A stretch of DNA of 6,131 nucleotides from an uncultured Litorilinea sp. GTDB lineage: Bacteria; Chloroflexota; Anaerolineae; Caldilineales; Caldilineaceae. Below, piece by piece: positions 1 to 6,071 of this stretch (its first letter is position 1; each line of letters opens with the position of its first letter). The notes beneath the pieces are model-generated. The model did not search any database and had not been told where the DNA came from. It saw nothing but the letters and a program-made list of their open reading frames with translations. A program made the translations under genes and the position numbers. The stretch spans positions 1-6,131 of the forward strand of contig CAMPHP010000214.1 of assembly GCA_946885925.1 (NCBI GenBank), in the 5' to 3' direction.

Positions 1-312
1 ATACAGATTCTGTCCGGGCGCTATGGCCCCTATGTCAAGCATGGGGAGATCAACGCTACCATTCCGAAAGAGATTGCGCCCGAAGCTGTTTCTTTGGAGC
101 AGGCAATGGAATGGATTGCAGCCAAGTCTGCCAATGGGGCAAGTAAGCCCGCCCGTAGACGCAAGACGAGCAGCACGGCAAGCAAGAGCACAGGGACAAA
201 GAAAGCTACGAGTAAGAAATCTACAGCCAAGACGACGAGCAAGAAGAGCACGACCAAGAAGTCTGCTACGCCTAAGCGCGCATCGAAAAAGGCTGAGAGT
301 TCAGAAGGTTAG
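1..312 (+). CDS. topA: DNA topoisomerase I, C-terminal fragment (5' end outside window)
   Basis: The frame is open from base 1 to a TAG at 310-312, giving the last 103 residues of a longer protein. Residues 1-45 match the C-terminal repeat of bacterial type IA topoisomerases: a SGRYGPYVKHG segment, then an NATIPK strand, then the helix SLEQAMEWIAAK. Residues 49-103 are a low-complexity basic tail of Lys, Ser, Thr and Ala with recurring SKKSTAK/KKSTTKK units, resembling histone H1 tails. TopA relaxes negatively supercoiled DNA in the nucleoid. Lys-rich tails on other bacterial TopA proteins are known to increase DNA binding and processivity, and the same role here is inferred. The catalytic core and active-site Tyr lie upstream of the window. 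The call rests on the repeat segment alone. The gene converges on the minus-strand metB-like gene 117 nt away. Confidence 0.85.
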   Translation: MQILSGRYGPYVKHGEINATIPKEIAPEAVSLEQAMEWIAAKSANGASKPARRRKTSSTASKSTGTKKATSKKSTAKTTSKKSTTKKSATPKRASKKAESSEG

Positions 313-321
313 AAATTAAAA

Positions 322-355
322 ACCTTCCTGGAAGCTCCAAAGCTTCCAGGAAGGT
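322..355. terminator. Intrinsic terminator shared by convergent topA and metB-like genes
   Basis: ACCTTCCTGGAAGCT (322-336) and its exact reverse complement AGCTTCCAGGAAGGT (341-355) form a perfect 15-bp stem with a CCAA loop. In the minus direction the stem is followed by TTTTAATTTCT, which would give a U-rich tail, so the canonical reading is a terminator for the metB-like transcript. In the plus direction it sits 9 nt after the topA stop but is followed by GATCTAGG with no T-run, so plus-strand termination would be weaker or would rely on the stem alone. Confidence 0.75.
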
Positions 356-374
356 GATCTAGGACTGTTTACGG

Positions 375-396
375 CAGGGGGTGTGCACACCCCCTG
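375..396. repeat. Perfect 22-nt GC-rich palindrome in convergent spacer
   Basis: CAGGGGGTGTG is followed directly by its reverse complement CACACCCCCTG, a loopless palindrome centred at 385/386. It lies between the metB-like stop codon and the terminator hairpin, so it falls in the 3' untranslated RNA of the metB-like gene. The bases just after it (CTGTAGGG) recur in the G-rich spacer before the E2 gene, which suggests a dispersed intergenic element. No T-run follows in either direction, so it is not an intrinsic terminator by itself. Confidence 0.6.
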
Positions 397-429
397 TAGG
401 GTACTCTAGCCCTTTATTGGCTTGGGCAA

Positions 430-1707
430 CTAGATCTGCTCAAGTGCTTGAGCTAGATCCGCCAGCAGATCCTCTGTCTCCTCAATGCCCAGGCACAAGC
501 GCACTAGCTCGTCACGAATACCCAACTCCTCGCGCTCTTCAGGCGATACCTCTGCAAAGCCCATCAATGCTAATGGACTAATCAAACTTTCTACACCGCC
601 TAGGCTAGGGCCGATTGTGGGGATTTTTAGCGCGTCGATAAAGCGATAGGTACGCTCGGCATCACCATCGATCTCGAACGAGACTACGCCGCCAAAGCCC
701 TGTTGTGTTGCCGCAGCAACGGCATGGTCGGGATGGCTCTCCAAACCTGGATACCAAACCTTGCGTACTTTTGGATGTCCTTCTACATAGCGGGCTACAG
801 CAAGGCCGTTGGCATTGTGGCGTTCCATCCGCAAAGCGAGTGTCTTAAGGCCTCGTAGAATCAGGTAGGCCGCGTGGGGATCAACAATAGCCCCCAACGT
901 CGCCTGTGCTTTTCGCAAAGGAGTGATGTCATCAAAGCTGCCAATCACGGCTCCAGCCATTACGTCATTGTGACCTGCTAAATACTTTGTCACACTGTGG
1001 ATCACAATATCCACGCCATAATCTCGCGCACGCAGATTCATGGGTGTGGCAAAAGTTGTGTCAACGACGGTCTTTACTTTGTGACGCCGGGCGATCTCTA
1101 CCAAGCGTTGGAGATCTAGACAGCGCATAAAGGGGTTCGTGGGCGATTCGGAGAAGATGAGCTTCGTGTTGGGGCGAATGGCTGCTTCAATAGCATCGTA
1201 ATCGCCACAGCGTACCACTGTAGACTCTACGCCATAACGAGGCAGGAAGTTGCGACAAAAGTCGAGCGTGCTGTGGTAGCAATCATTGGTCAATACGATG
1301 TGGTCGCCTTGACTCACAAGCAAAAGCAGGGTAGCTGTCACTGCCGCCATACCGCTGCTGAGCAGCATGGCATCCTGTGCGCCTTCTAGCGCTGCCAACT
1401 TGGCTTCGACGGCGCGCACAGTGGGATTGCCATAGCGCCCATAATCTTCACGTTCCGGTTCATCCCAGAACATCTTTTCATCTACATAATCAACTAGCGC
1501 GCCTGTGTTGCGGAAGGTATAGACCGATGTTTGAACAATAGGAACGGTAAGACTCTCATGGGCGCGGTAACGCCGTTCACCGGCATGAACGGCCTGGGTG
1601 GAACGTGAGCCACTTTGGCGTGCAGGATTGGCTGAAGTGGTGGGAGCCGCCGAAGCTTCTCCATTGGTCCCCACTGTGGCGTGATCCGTTCCGGACGATA
1701 CAGACAT
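430..1707 (-). CDS. metB: Cystathionine gamma-synthase, PLP-dependent, plant-like (Cys/Met metabolism family)
   Basis: A 425-residue fold-type I PLP enzyme, of normal family length. It joins an activated homoserine ester to cysteine to give cystathionine, the entry to transsulfuration for methionine in the cytosol. Visible motifs are [11 protein letters not shown] (55-65), DYGRYGNPT (88-96), the phosphate-binding SSGMAA (117-122), SESPTNPF (186-193), VVDTTFATP (214-222), the PLP lysine K241 in [12 protein letters not shown], and SLGGVESL (368-375). The GHND after the lysine and the [10 protein letters not shown] and [11 protein letters not shown] segments resemble plant cystathionine gamma-synthase more than gamma-lyases, which usually have GHSD. 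The frame stays open upstream to 1932, but the ATG at 1707 has AGGGAGG 6 nt before it and the extra 75 codons are Cys/Trp-rich and not family-like. Residues 1-35 are Ser/Thr/Ala-rich and probably disordered. Gamma-lyase or O-acylhomoserine sulfhydrylase activity is not excluded, and the acyl donor is unknown. Confidence 0.88.
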   Translation of the reverse strand: MSVSSGTDHATVGTNGEASAAPTTSANPARQSGSRSTQAVHAGERRYRAHESLTVPIVQTSVYTFRNTGALVDYVDEKMFWDEPEREDYGRYGNPTVRAVEAKLAALEGAQDAMLLSSGMAAVTATLLLLVSQGDHIVLTNDCYHSTLDFCRNFLPRYGVESTVVRCGDYDAIEAAIRPNTKLIFSESPTNPFMRCLDLQRLVEIARRHKVKTVVDTTFATPMNLRARDYGVDIVIHSVTKYLAGHNDVMAGAVIGSFDDITPLRKAQATLGAIVDPHAAYLILRGLKTLALRMERHNANGLAVARYVEGHPKVRKVWYPGLESHPDHAVAAATQQGFGGVVSFEIDGDAERTYRFIDALKIPTIGPSLGGVESLISPLALMGFAEVSPEEREELGIRDELVRLCLGIEETEDLLADLAQALEQI

Positions 1708-1713
1708 GGTTTG

Positions 1714-1720
1714 CCTCCCT
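1714..1720 (-). promoter_or_regulatory. Ribosome binding site fixing the metB-like start
   Basis: Read on the minus strand, AGGGAGG at 1720-1714 stands 6 nt before the ATG at 1707-1705. This is the best Shine-Dalgarno sequence in the upstream region, and it decides in favour of the 425-residue product over the longer open frame that begins at 1932. Confidence 0.8.
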
Positions 1721-1815
1721 GGCGAGCAGCAACATAAAATGGCGGCAGGATGAAGTCGTTGTTCATCACCATCCGCAAGGTCCCACGCATTGGTGGGTGT
1801 ACATAGCGTGTAAAC

Positions 1816-1844
1816 AGGATAGCACCAGGTGAAGTCTCTGTAAA
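1816..1844 (-). promoter_or_regulatory. Candidate sigma70-type promoter of the metB-like gene
   Basis: On the minus strand, TTTACA (1844-1839, 5 of 6 to the TTGACA consensus) and TATCCT (1821-1816, 4 of 6 to TATAAT) are separated by exactly 17 nt. The predicted start near 1809 would give a leader of about 100 nt. A direct repeat CCAAATT (1860-1854 and 1850-1844, 10 nt apart) overlaps the -35 box and could be a regulator site. This is a pattern match only; other weak promoters may exist further upstream. Confidence 0.35.
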
Positions 1845-1972
1845 ATTTGGGCCAATTTGGAGCCAAACAGACAGGTTGTGGCGACGAAATAGAGTAGGCT
1901 TTAGCCATTCTCCAGGCTGTGACTATTTGCAAAAGAGCACACGAAAAAGGAGAGAAGGAAATCAGAGGGGAC

Positions 1973-1985
1973 TACGAAGTTCGTA
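1973..1985. repeat. 13-bp palindrome TACGAA-G-TTCGTA, possible operator
   Basis: Two perfect 6-bp half-sites flank a single central G. It lies upstream of both promoter candidates, about 130 nt from the metB-like -35 box and about 45 nt from the plus-strand extended -10. The size and symmetry fit a site for a dimeric regulator, but no regulator is identified and such palindromes also arise by chance. Confidence 0.3.
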
Positions 1986-2029
1986 ATTGCCTATCTCCAC
2001 TTGGCGGGGAGTACCCTTGCGTTTCTTGT

Positions 2030-2046
2030 ATGGTATAATCTACCAT
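2030..2046 (+). promoter_or_regulatory. Extended -10 promoter of the dehydrogenase operon, embedded in an inverted repeat
   Basis: TGGTATAAT (2031-2039) is a perfect extended -10 element (TGN followed by TATAAT). No good -35 hexamer stands at the usual spacing, which extended -10 promoters tolerate. Transcription would begin near 2046, giving a leader of about 240 nt before E1 alpha. The -10 box lies inside a perfect inverted repeat, ATGGTA-taatc-TACCAT (2030-2046), so a protein bound there would block RNA polymerase. A weaker TATACT box at 2086-2091 is a possible second promoter. Confidence 0.5.
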
Positions 2047-2103
2047 CGTGTTCTTATAGAACGCTTCTGAAAACGAACTATTGATTATACTGTTGATTAT
2101 GAG

Positions 2104-2137
2104 GCGCGGCACACACCTGAATTCAGGAGGGCCGCGC
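2104..2137 (+). promoter_or_regulatory. Long leader hairpin with nested palindrome
   Basis: GCGCGGC (2104-2110) pairs perfectly with GCCGCGC (2131-2137). Inside, CCTGAATTCAGG (2116-2127) is itself a 12-nt palindrome that can form the apical stem, with a small asymmetric internal loop between the two helices. It lies within the predicted 5' leader of the dehydrogenase operon. No T-run follows, so it is not a standard intrinsic terminator. It could stabilise the mRNA, act in attenuation, or be a DNA operator. Confidence 0.45.
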
Positions 2138-2192
2138 ATAGTGAATGATAGCCGTTCGGGTTATCAACGTCGATTTCTTGATGTACCTCTAA

Positions 2193-2215
2193 TTTAAGTA
2201 TCTTTTAAGTACCTT
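2193..2215 (+). repeat. Tandem direct repeat TTTAAGTAYCTT with 11-bp period
   Basis: TTTAAGTATCTT (2193-2204) is followed by TTTAAGTACCTT (2204-2215). The two differ at one position and share one base, so the period is 11 bp, about one helical turn. A looser relative, ATGTACCTCT, sits just upstream at 2181-2190. Same-face repeats of this kind often bind a tandem or oligomeric regulator. It lies downstream of the predicted promoter, in the leader. Confidence 0.35.
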
Positions 2216-2251
2216 GCGCAGAGGCAGGCAAGGCGAGGATGTCGCCTCTGC
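2212..2251 (+). promoter_or_regulatory. Possible H-type pseudoknot or hairpin in the E1 alpha leader
   Basis: CCTTGC (2212-2217) can pair with GCAAGG (2228-2233). The loop of that stem contains GCAGAGGC (2218-2225), which is perfectly complementary to GCCTCTGC (2244-2251). The two helices can therefore be alternatives or stack as an H-type pseudoknot, though the lack of a base between them means one pair would probably have to open. The element ends 18 nt before the E1 alpha Shine-Dalgarno, so it could influence translation. It also covers the ATG at 2239, which argues against that codon as the start. Confidence 0.35.
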
Positions 2252-2269
2252 ATTGTCATACTGTCCAAA

Positions 2270-2275
2270 GGAAGG
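2270..2275 (+). promoter_or_regulatory. Ribosome binding site deciding the E1 alpha start
   Basis: GGAAGG stands 8 nt before the ATG at 2284. The alternative in-frame ATG at 2239 has its purine-rich stretch directly abutting the start codon and lies between helices of a predicted RNA structure. The later start is therefore preferred and removes 15 residues that do not resemble the family. Confidence 0.7.
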
Positions 2276-2283
2276 ATGCCTTC

Positions 2284-3303
2284 ATGTCAACCTCAGTACA
2301 AGCCAGCGTACTTTCCTCCAACGCGGCGACAAAAGTCAAGCCTAGCAAGCTCCCGAAGGAGCAGCTTGAACAGATGTATCGAACGATGTTAACTATCCGC
2401 CGAGTTGAGGAATCATTGTTGGAACTGGCGGAATCGGGAAAAATTGGTGGGGCTATGCACACCGCCATCGGTCACGAAGGTAACGCAGTAGGTAGCGCGG
2501 CGGCACTTCGTCCGACAGATTATCTAACCTCCACCTATCGCGGTCACCATCATTCGTTGGCACGTGGTATGGATATCAAGAAAGCCATTGCCGAAGTATT
2601 GGGGAAGGCAGATGGCTTTGCCAAGGGCAAGGGTGGTTCCATGCACTTTGTAGATCCCGCCTTGAATCTGATGGGCGCAAACGGGATCGTCGCGGCGCAG
2701 GTTCCTCACGCCGCGGGTATGGCGTTGGCATCGAAGATTCGTGGCGACGACCGCATTGCCATTACTTTCTTTGGCGAAGGCGCAATCTTCCAGGGTGTCA
2801 TGCACGAGACCTTTAATATGGCCTCCAAGTGGAGTCTTCCTGTTATTTTCTACTGTGAAAATAATCGCTATGCCGAGATGACACCGATTCATCGTGCATC
2901 TTCTATCGAACATATATATAAGTGGATTGAAGGATATGGCATACCCGGCATGCAGATTGATGGCAATGATGTGGAAATTGTCCATGCCGCGGTAAGCCAA
3001 GCTGCTAAACGAGCACGGGCAGGTGAAGGCCCTACCTTTATCGAGGGCATTACCTATCGCCTTGCCGGTCACATGGCAGGTGACTTGGAGACGTATCGCA
3101 GCCCCGAAGAAATTGAGGCGGCGCGTGCACATGAGCCGCTGGTTGTGCTGCGAAATAAACTGCTGGAGCGGGGCGTGCCGGAAGAGAAACTCCACGAGAT
3201 CGCCGAGGAGGTGGAGAAGGTTGTGGCTGAGGCAGTCGAGTATGCCCAGAATAGCCCTTGGCCAGACCCAGCCGAAGCCTATACTGACGTTTTTGCCGCC
3301 TAG
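2284..3303 (+). CDS. pdhA: 2-oxoacid dehydrogenase E1 component, alpha subunit (pyruvate dehydrogenase type)
   Basis: A 339-residue ThDP-binding subunit that, with E1 beta, decarboxylates a 2-oxoacid and reductively acylates the E2 lipoyl group in the cytosol. Length is typical of the split alpha subunit. Motifs include [13 protein letters not shown] (31-43), [12 protein letters not shown] (55-66), [12 protein letters not shown] (84-95), GKGGSMH (115-121), [10 protein letters not shown] (129-138), the ThDP/Mg motif GEGA (164-167) through CENN (191-194), and [10 protein letters not shown] (258-267) followed by YRSPEEIE. Two departures stand out: GEG replaces the usual GDG, and HHH replaces the commoner HGH. 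The first 25 residues are low in conservation. The start at 2284 is set by GGAAGG 8 nt upstream; an ATG at 2239 is less likely. E1 beta begins 43 nt downstream. Pyruvate is the most likely substrate given the gene order and sequence; acetoin or branched-chain 2-oxoacids remain possible. Confidence 0.87.
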   Translation: MSTSVQASVLSSNAATKVKPSKLPKEQLEQMYRTMLTIRRVEESLLELAESGKIGGAMHTAIGHEGNAVGSAAALRPTDYLTSTYRGHHHSLARGMDIKKAIAEVLGKADGFAKGKGGSMHFVDPALNLMGANGIVAAQVPHAAGMALASKIRGDDRIAITFFGEGAIFQGVMHETFNMASKWSLPVIFYCENNRYAEMTPIHRASSIEHIYKWIEGYGIPGMQIDGNDVEIVHAAVSQAAKRARAGEGPTFIEGITYRLAGHMAGDLETYRSPEEIEAARAHEPLVVLRNKLLERGVPEEKLHEIAEEVEKVVAEAVEYAQNSPWPDPAEAYTDVFAA

Positions 3304-3346
3304 GGTTTGTGCCCGGTCAGCGGCTCATTTATTTGAGGATTAAATC

Positions 3347-4345
3347 ATGCGAAAGACGACCTATATTCAGGCAGTCAATGAAGCAATCAAGGAAGAGATG
3401 CGGCAGGATGAAAGTGTCTTCCTGATTGGCGAAGATGTGGGCCATTATGGCGGTCTGTTCCGTGTCACCCGCAATTTGATGGATGAATTTGGCCCCCAGC
3501 GTGTCATTGACACACCCATTAGCGAGCAAGGCTTTATGGGCATGGCTGTGGGTGCTGCGATTGTGGGAATGCGCCCTATTGTCGAATTGATGTACATGGA
3601 CTTCTTTTTAGTCTGTGCAGATCAAATCTTGAACCAGGCTGCCAAGATGCATTATATGACTGGCGGGCTTTTAAAAGTCCCAATGGTGATTCGCGGCCAA
3701 CAAGGGGGTGGCAAGGGCTATGGCTCTCAGCACAGCCAAGCTGTGGAAAGCGCCTTTGCCCAATTCCCAGGTATCAAGGTAGTTGCCCCCTCAACCCCAA
3801 ACGATGCTAAAGGGCTGCTGATTTCGGCCATCCGTGACCCAAATCCAGTGGTTTTCTTAGAACACAAGATGCTTTATTTCACCCGCGGCGATCTGCCCGA
3901 TGTGGGCGAAGAGGTCGTTGTGCCCATCGGCAAGGCCGACATCAAACGCGAGGGTAAAGATATAACGCTTGCCACTGTCTCCTATTGCGTGTTGCAAGCA
4001 TTGGAAGCTGCCGAAGAACTTGCCGCCGAATATGGTATCGATGTTGAGGTAGTTGACCTGCGTAGCGTTGTGCCGCTGGATATGGAAACAGTATACCAAT
4101 CGGTGCAAAAGACAGGCCGGTTGTTGGCTGTACACGAATCTCAGGCAAACAGCGGCATTGGCGCTGAAGTCGTCGCACGTATCTACGAAGAAGCACCGCA
4201 TTTGCTAGAGTCACCCGCACGGCGTTTGGGCATGGCTCCCGCATCAATTCCAGTTTCAAAGCCGCTGGAAGAGGAACTTTTGCCCTGGAAGAGAAAGATG
4301 AAGGCTGCGGTTCTAGAAATGATGCTCCGCCCCGTAGCGGCCTGA
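3347..4345 (+). CDS. pdhB: 2-oxoacid dehydrogenase E1 component, beta subunit
   Basis: A 332-residue transketolase-like beta subunit, of family length, which completes the alpha2beta2 E1 active site. Visible features are the N-terminal [22 protein letters not shown] (28-36), the loop [17 protein letters not shown] whose Glu60 is the family's ThDP-activating glutamate, [18 protein letters not shown] (87-104), the [14 protein letters not shown] segment with conserved His129, [12 protein letters not shown] (140-151), and in the C-terminal transketolase domain [10 protein letters not shown] (236-245) and [15 protein letters not shown] (261-275). No key residue is missing. The start has GAGG at 3335-3338, 8 nt upstream. 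It follows E1 alpha by 43 nt and precedes E2 by 69 nt with no terminator between, so co-transcription is likely. The sequence does not separate pyruvate from acetoin or branched-chain specificity. Confidence 0.9.
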   Translation: MRKTTYIQAVNEAIKEEMRQDESVFLIGEDVGHYGGLFRVTRNLMDEFGPQRVIDTPISEQGFMGMAVGAAIVGMRPIVELMYMDFFLVCADQILNQAAKMHYMTGGLLKVPMVIRGQQGGGKGYGSQHSQAVESAFAQFPGIKVVAPSTPNDAKGLLISAIRDPNPVVFLEHKMLYFTRGDLPDVGEEVVVPIGKADIKREGKDITLATVSYCVLQALEAAEELAAEYGIDVEVVDLRSVVPLDMETVYQSVQKTGRLLAVHESQANSGIGAEVVARIYEEAPHLLESPARRLGMAPASIPVSKPLEEELLPWKRKMKAAVLEMMLRPVAA

Positions 4346-4350
4346 TCCGC

Positions 4351-4385
4351 GCCCGCCCCTGCAAGGGGGCTGTAGGGGGTAGGCA
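4351..4385. repeat. G-tract-rich spacer element between E1 beta and E2
   Basis: The spacer carries GCCCGCCCCT, a short hairpin CCCCT-gca-AGGGG (4356-4368), and then CTGTAGGGGGTAGGC. It shares CTGTAGGG and mirrored C5/G5 tracts with the palindrome region at 374-401. A small hairpin here could tune the E1 beta to E2 ratio by RNA processing or pausing. It has no T-run and is unlikely to terminate transcription. Its status as a dispersed genomic repeat is an inference from two partly similar copies. Confidence 0.35.
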
Positions 4386-4414
4386 TTGAGGACTAACTAA
4401 GACGAGGAACGATC

Positions 4415-6049
4415 ATGGCGACAGAAGTAAAGCTTCCAGATTTGGGAGAAGGTGTAGAAGATGCCACCATCAGCCGCTGGTTGGTGAAAGAGGGCGACGA
4501 AGTTCAGGCAGGTGATGTACTGTTGGAAGTTGCCACGGATAAGGTGGATACTGAAGTCCCTGCGCCTGTATCTGGCAAGGTGCTGAAGATCAATCAGCCG
4601 GAAGGCTCCTTGGTTGATTTGAATACTGTTATTGCAATCATCGGCGCTGAAGGTGAGAGTGCCGATAGCGGTGATAGCGGCGGGCAAGCTGAGGGTGCTA
4701 GCACGGCAGAAGCTGAAGCTGCTGCGCAGAATGAGCGCGAGACTGTAGCAGAAGCGGAGGAATCCGGTAAGAAGGATGAGGCTGATGAGACGTCCCCCCA
4801 AGTGGCTACGCCATCGGAAAACGGCCATGCAATCAAGGCCTCTCCTGTTGCCAAGCGCGTCGCAGCAGATAAGGGCGTAGACCTAGATGGTGTATCAGGG
4901 ACTGGCCCTGGCGGTCGCATCACCAAAGGGGATGTGCTGGCTACGGCAGAAACAGGCAAGGCTGGTCAGGCCAAGGAGCTGGAACCGTTGCCTGGGGACC
5001 TTGCCGATGTCGCGCCATTAAGTGTGGTGCGATTGGCAGCACTATACAATGTGAATTTACGAGAGATTGCCGGGGGGCGACCATTGAGTACGCTTACCCG
5101 CTATGATGTGATGAACGCAGTGGCAAGCCGGGAGCAGGGCAAGGGCGTCACGGTGGAACCGCGCTTTGAGGCTCCTCGTGCCATTCCTGGTCAGAAGAAG
5201 GCTGCCAGCGCGCAAGCCGAGGCTCCAGTCACTGCGCCGACAAAGCCCGAGGCCAAACCTGCTGAGAGGGAAGCCGCGCCCAAGACCCAACCCAAAGAGG
5301 CTGCTGCTCCAGTACAAGCCGGTGCCAACGAAGAGCTTGTCAGGCATACGCGCATGCGCCAGGCGATTGCACGGAATACAGTGCAAAGCTGGACGACGAC
5401 TCCCCATGTCACGACTGTGTGGGATGTCAATATGTCGGCGGTGATCAACCATCGCAAGGCGCACAAGGACGAGTTTGCCGCATCCGGTGTGAATCTGACG
5501 ATTACCGCTTACTTTGTTGAGGCGATTGTCGCAGGGTTGAAAGCAGTTCCCGCGGCGAATGCCTCGTATACTGATGAAGGCGTGCTGATTAAGCGCTATT
5601 ACAATATCGGCATGGCTGTTGCGTTGCCCCAAGATGAATATGGATTGGGCGGGCTAATTGTGCCAGTGATCAAGAATGCGGGTGATCTTAGTTTGATGGG
5701 CATTGCGCGGGCAGTTAATGAACTGGCTGACCGGGCGCGCAAGAACCAACTCCGCGCTGATGATCTCGCTGATGGTACCTTCACCCTGACAAACTATGGT
5801 ACGTCCGGCAGTACAATCCAGACGCCAATCATTGTGCAGCCACAAGCTGGCATTCTTGGTGTTGGCGCTATAGAAAAGCGTGCAGTTGTCATGAGCCAAG
5901 GAAGCCCGCTGGAACCAAGTTTAGGTGACGCAGTGGCTATCTTGCCAATGACTTCACTGGCCTTTAGCTATGATCATCGGGTATTGGATGGAGCGACAGC
6001 AGATGCGTTCTGTGCAGTGGTAAAGAAAGCGTTAGAGAGTTACTCGTAA
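4415..6049 (+). CDS. pdhC: 2-oxoacid dehydrogenase E2, dihydrolipoamide acyltransferase
   Basis: A 544-residue E2 that carries acyl groups on a swinging lipoyl arm and transfers them to CoA. Residues 1-78 are one lipoyl domain, with Lys43 in TDKVDTEV as the lipoylation site. Residues 79-138 are an acidic Ala/Glu/Ser linker. Residues 139-176 are a classic peripheral-subunit-binding domain (KASPVAKRVAADKG to GTGPGGRITKGDVLA). Residues 198-237 look like a second, degenerate copy (APLSVVRLAALYNVNL to LTRYDVMNAVAS). Residues 241-304 are an Ala/Pro/Lys/Glu linker. The acyltransferase core is about 308-544, with SWTTTPHVT, LTNYGTSGS and the catalytic FSYDHRVLDG (His521, Asp525). The segment NIGMAVALPQDEYGLGGLIVPV carries a few extra residues compared with the usual NIGIAVAT-GLIVPV. 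The start has GAGGAA 5 nt upstream (4404-4409). It is the last gene of the operon, followed by a strong hairpin. Acyl specificity is not decidable here. Confidence 0.9.
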   Translation: MATEVKLPDLGEGVEDATISRWLVKEGDEVQAGDVLLEVATDKVDTEVPAPVSGKVLKINQPEGSLVDLNTVIAIIGAEGESADSGDSGGQAEGASTAEAEAAAQNERETVAEAEESGKKDEADETSPQVATPSENGHAIKASPVAKRVAADKGVDLDGVSGTGPGGRITKGDVLATAETGKAGQAKELEPLPGDLADVAPLSVVRLAALYNVNLREIAGGRPLSTLTRYDVMNAVASREQGKGVTVEPRFEAPRAIPGQKKAASAQAEAPVTAPTKPEAKPAEREAAPKTQPKEAAAPVQAGANEELVRHTRMRQAIARNTVQSWTTTPHVTTVWDVNMSAVINHRKAHKDEFAASGVNLTITAYFVEAIVAGLKAVPAANASYTDEGVLIKRYYNIGMAVALPQDEYGLGGLIVPVIKNAGDLSLMGIARAVNELADRARKNQLRADDLADGTFTLTNYGTSGSTIQTPIIVQPQAGILGVGAIEKRAVVMSQGSPLEPSLGDAVAILPMTSLAFSYDHRVLDGATADAFCAVVKKALESYS

Positions 6050-6071
6050 TGGCAAGTTAGTCAAGATTACG

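Larger units (their letters stand above)
1708..2283. other. 576-nt divergent intergenic control region
   Basis: This stretch separates the start of the metB-like gene (minus) from the start of the E1 alpha gene (plus). I find no credible gene in it: the open frames that cross it have no family-like sequence and no ribosome binding sites. It holds a minus-strand promoter candidate near 1816-1844, a 13-bp palindrome at 1973-1985, an extended -10 promoter at 2031-2039 within an inverted repeat, a small inverted repeat at 2050-2062, TTGATTAT direct repeats at 2081-2088 and 2093-2100, a long hairpin at 2104-2137, 11-bp-period direct repeats at 2193-2215, and a possible pseudoknot at 2212-2251. This density fits two separately regulated divergent units. 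Confidence 0.6.

Noticed and set aside
211..270. AAG/AGC-rich repeats near the start considered as a CRISPR or tandem repeat array
   Set aside because: They encode the Lys/Ser/Thr tail of TopA in frame; units are irregular and there are no unique spacers.
1708..1932. 75-codon N-terminal extension of the metB-like frame
   Set aside because: Its translation is rich in Cys, Trp and Pro with no family similarity, it lacks a ribosome binding site, and the ATG at 1707 has an excellent one.
1708..2040. SAM or cobalamin riboswitch upstream of the metB-like gene
   Set aside because: I could not find the conserved core motifs of these classes on the minus strand.
2239..2283. Earlier ATG start for E1 alpha
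   Set aside because: The purine stretch abuts the start codon, the codon lies inside a predicted RNA structure, and GGAAGG is correctly spaced from the ATG at 2284.
2524..3195. Long minus-strand open frame opposite E1 alpha (223 codons)
   Set aside because: It lies wholly antisense to a well-conserved gene, its product has no recognisable motif, and it is explained by the codon use of E1 alpha.
5057..5632. Long minus-strand open frame opposite E2 (191 codons)
   Set aside because: It is antisense to conserved E2 domains, has no motif or ribosome binding site, and the coding strand is clear.
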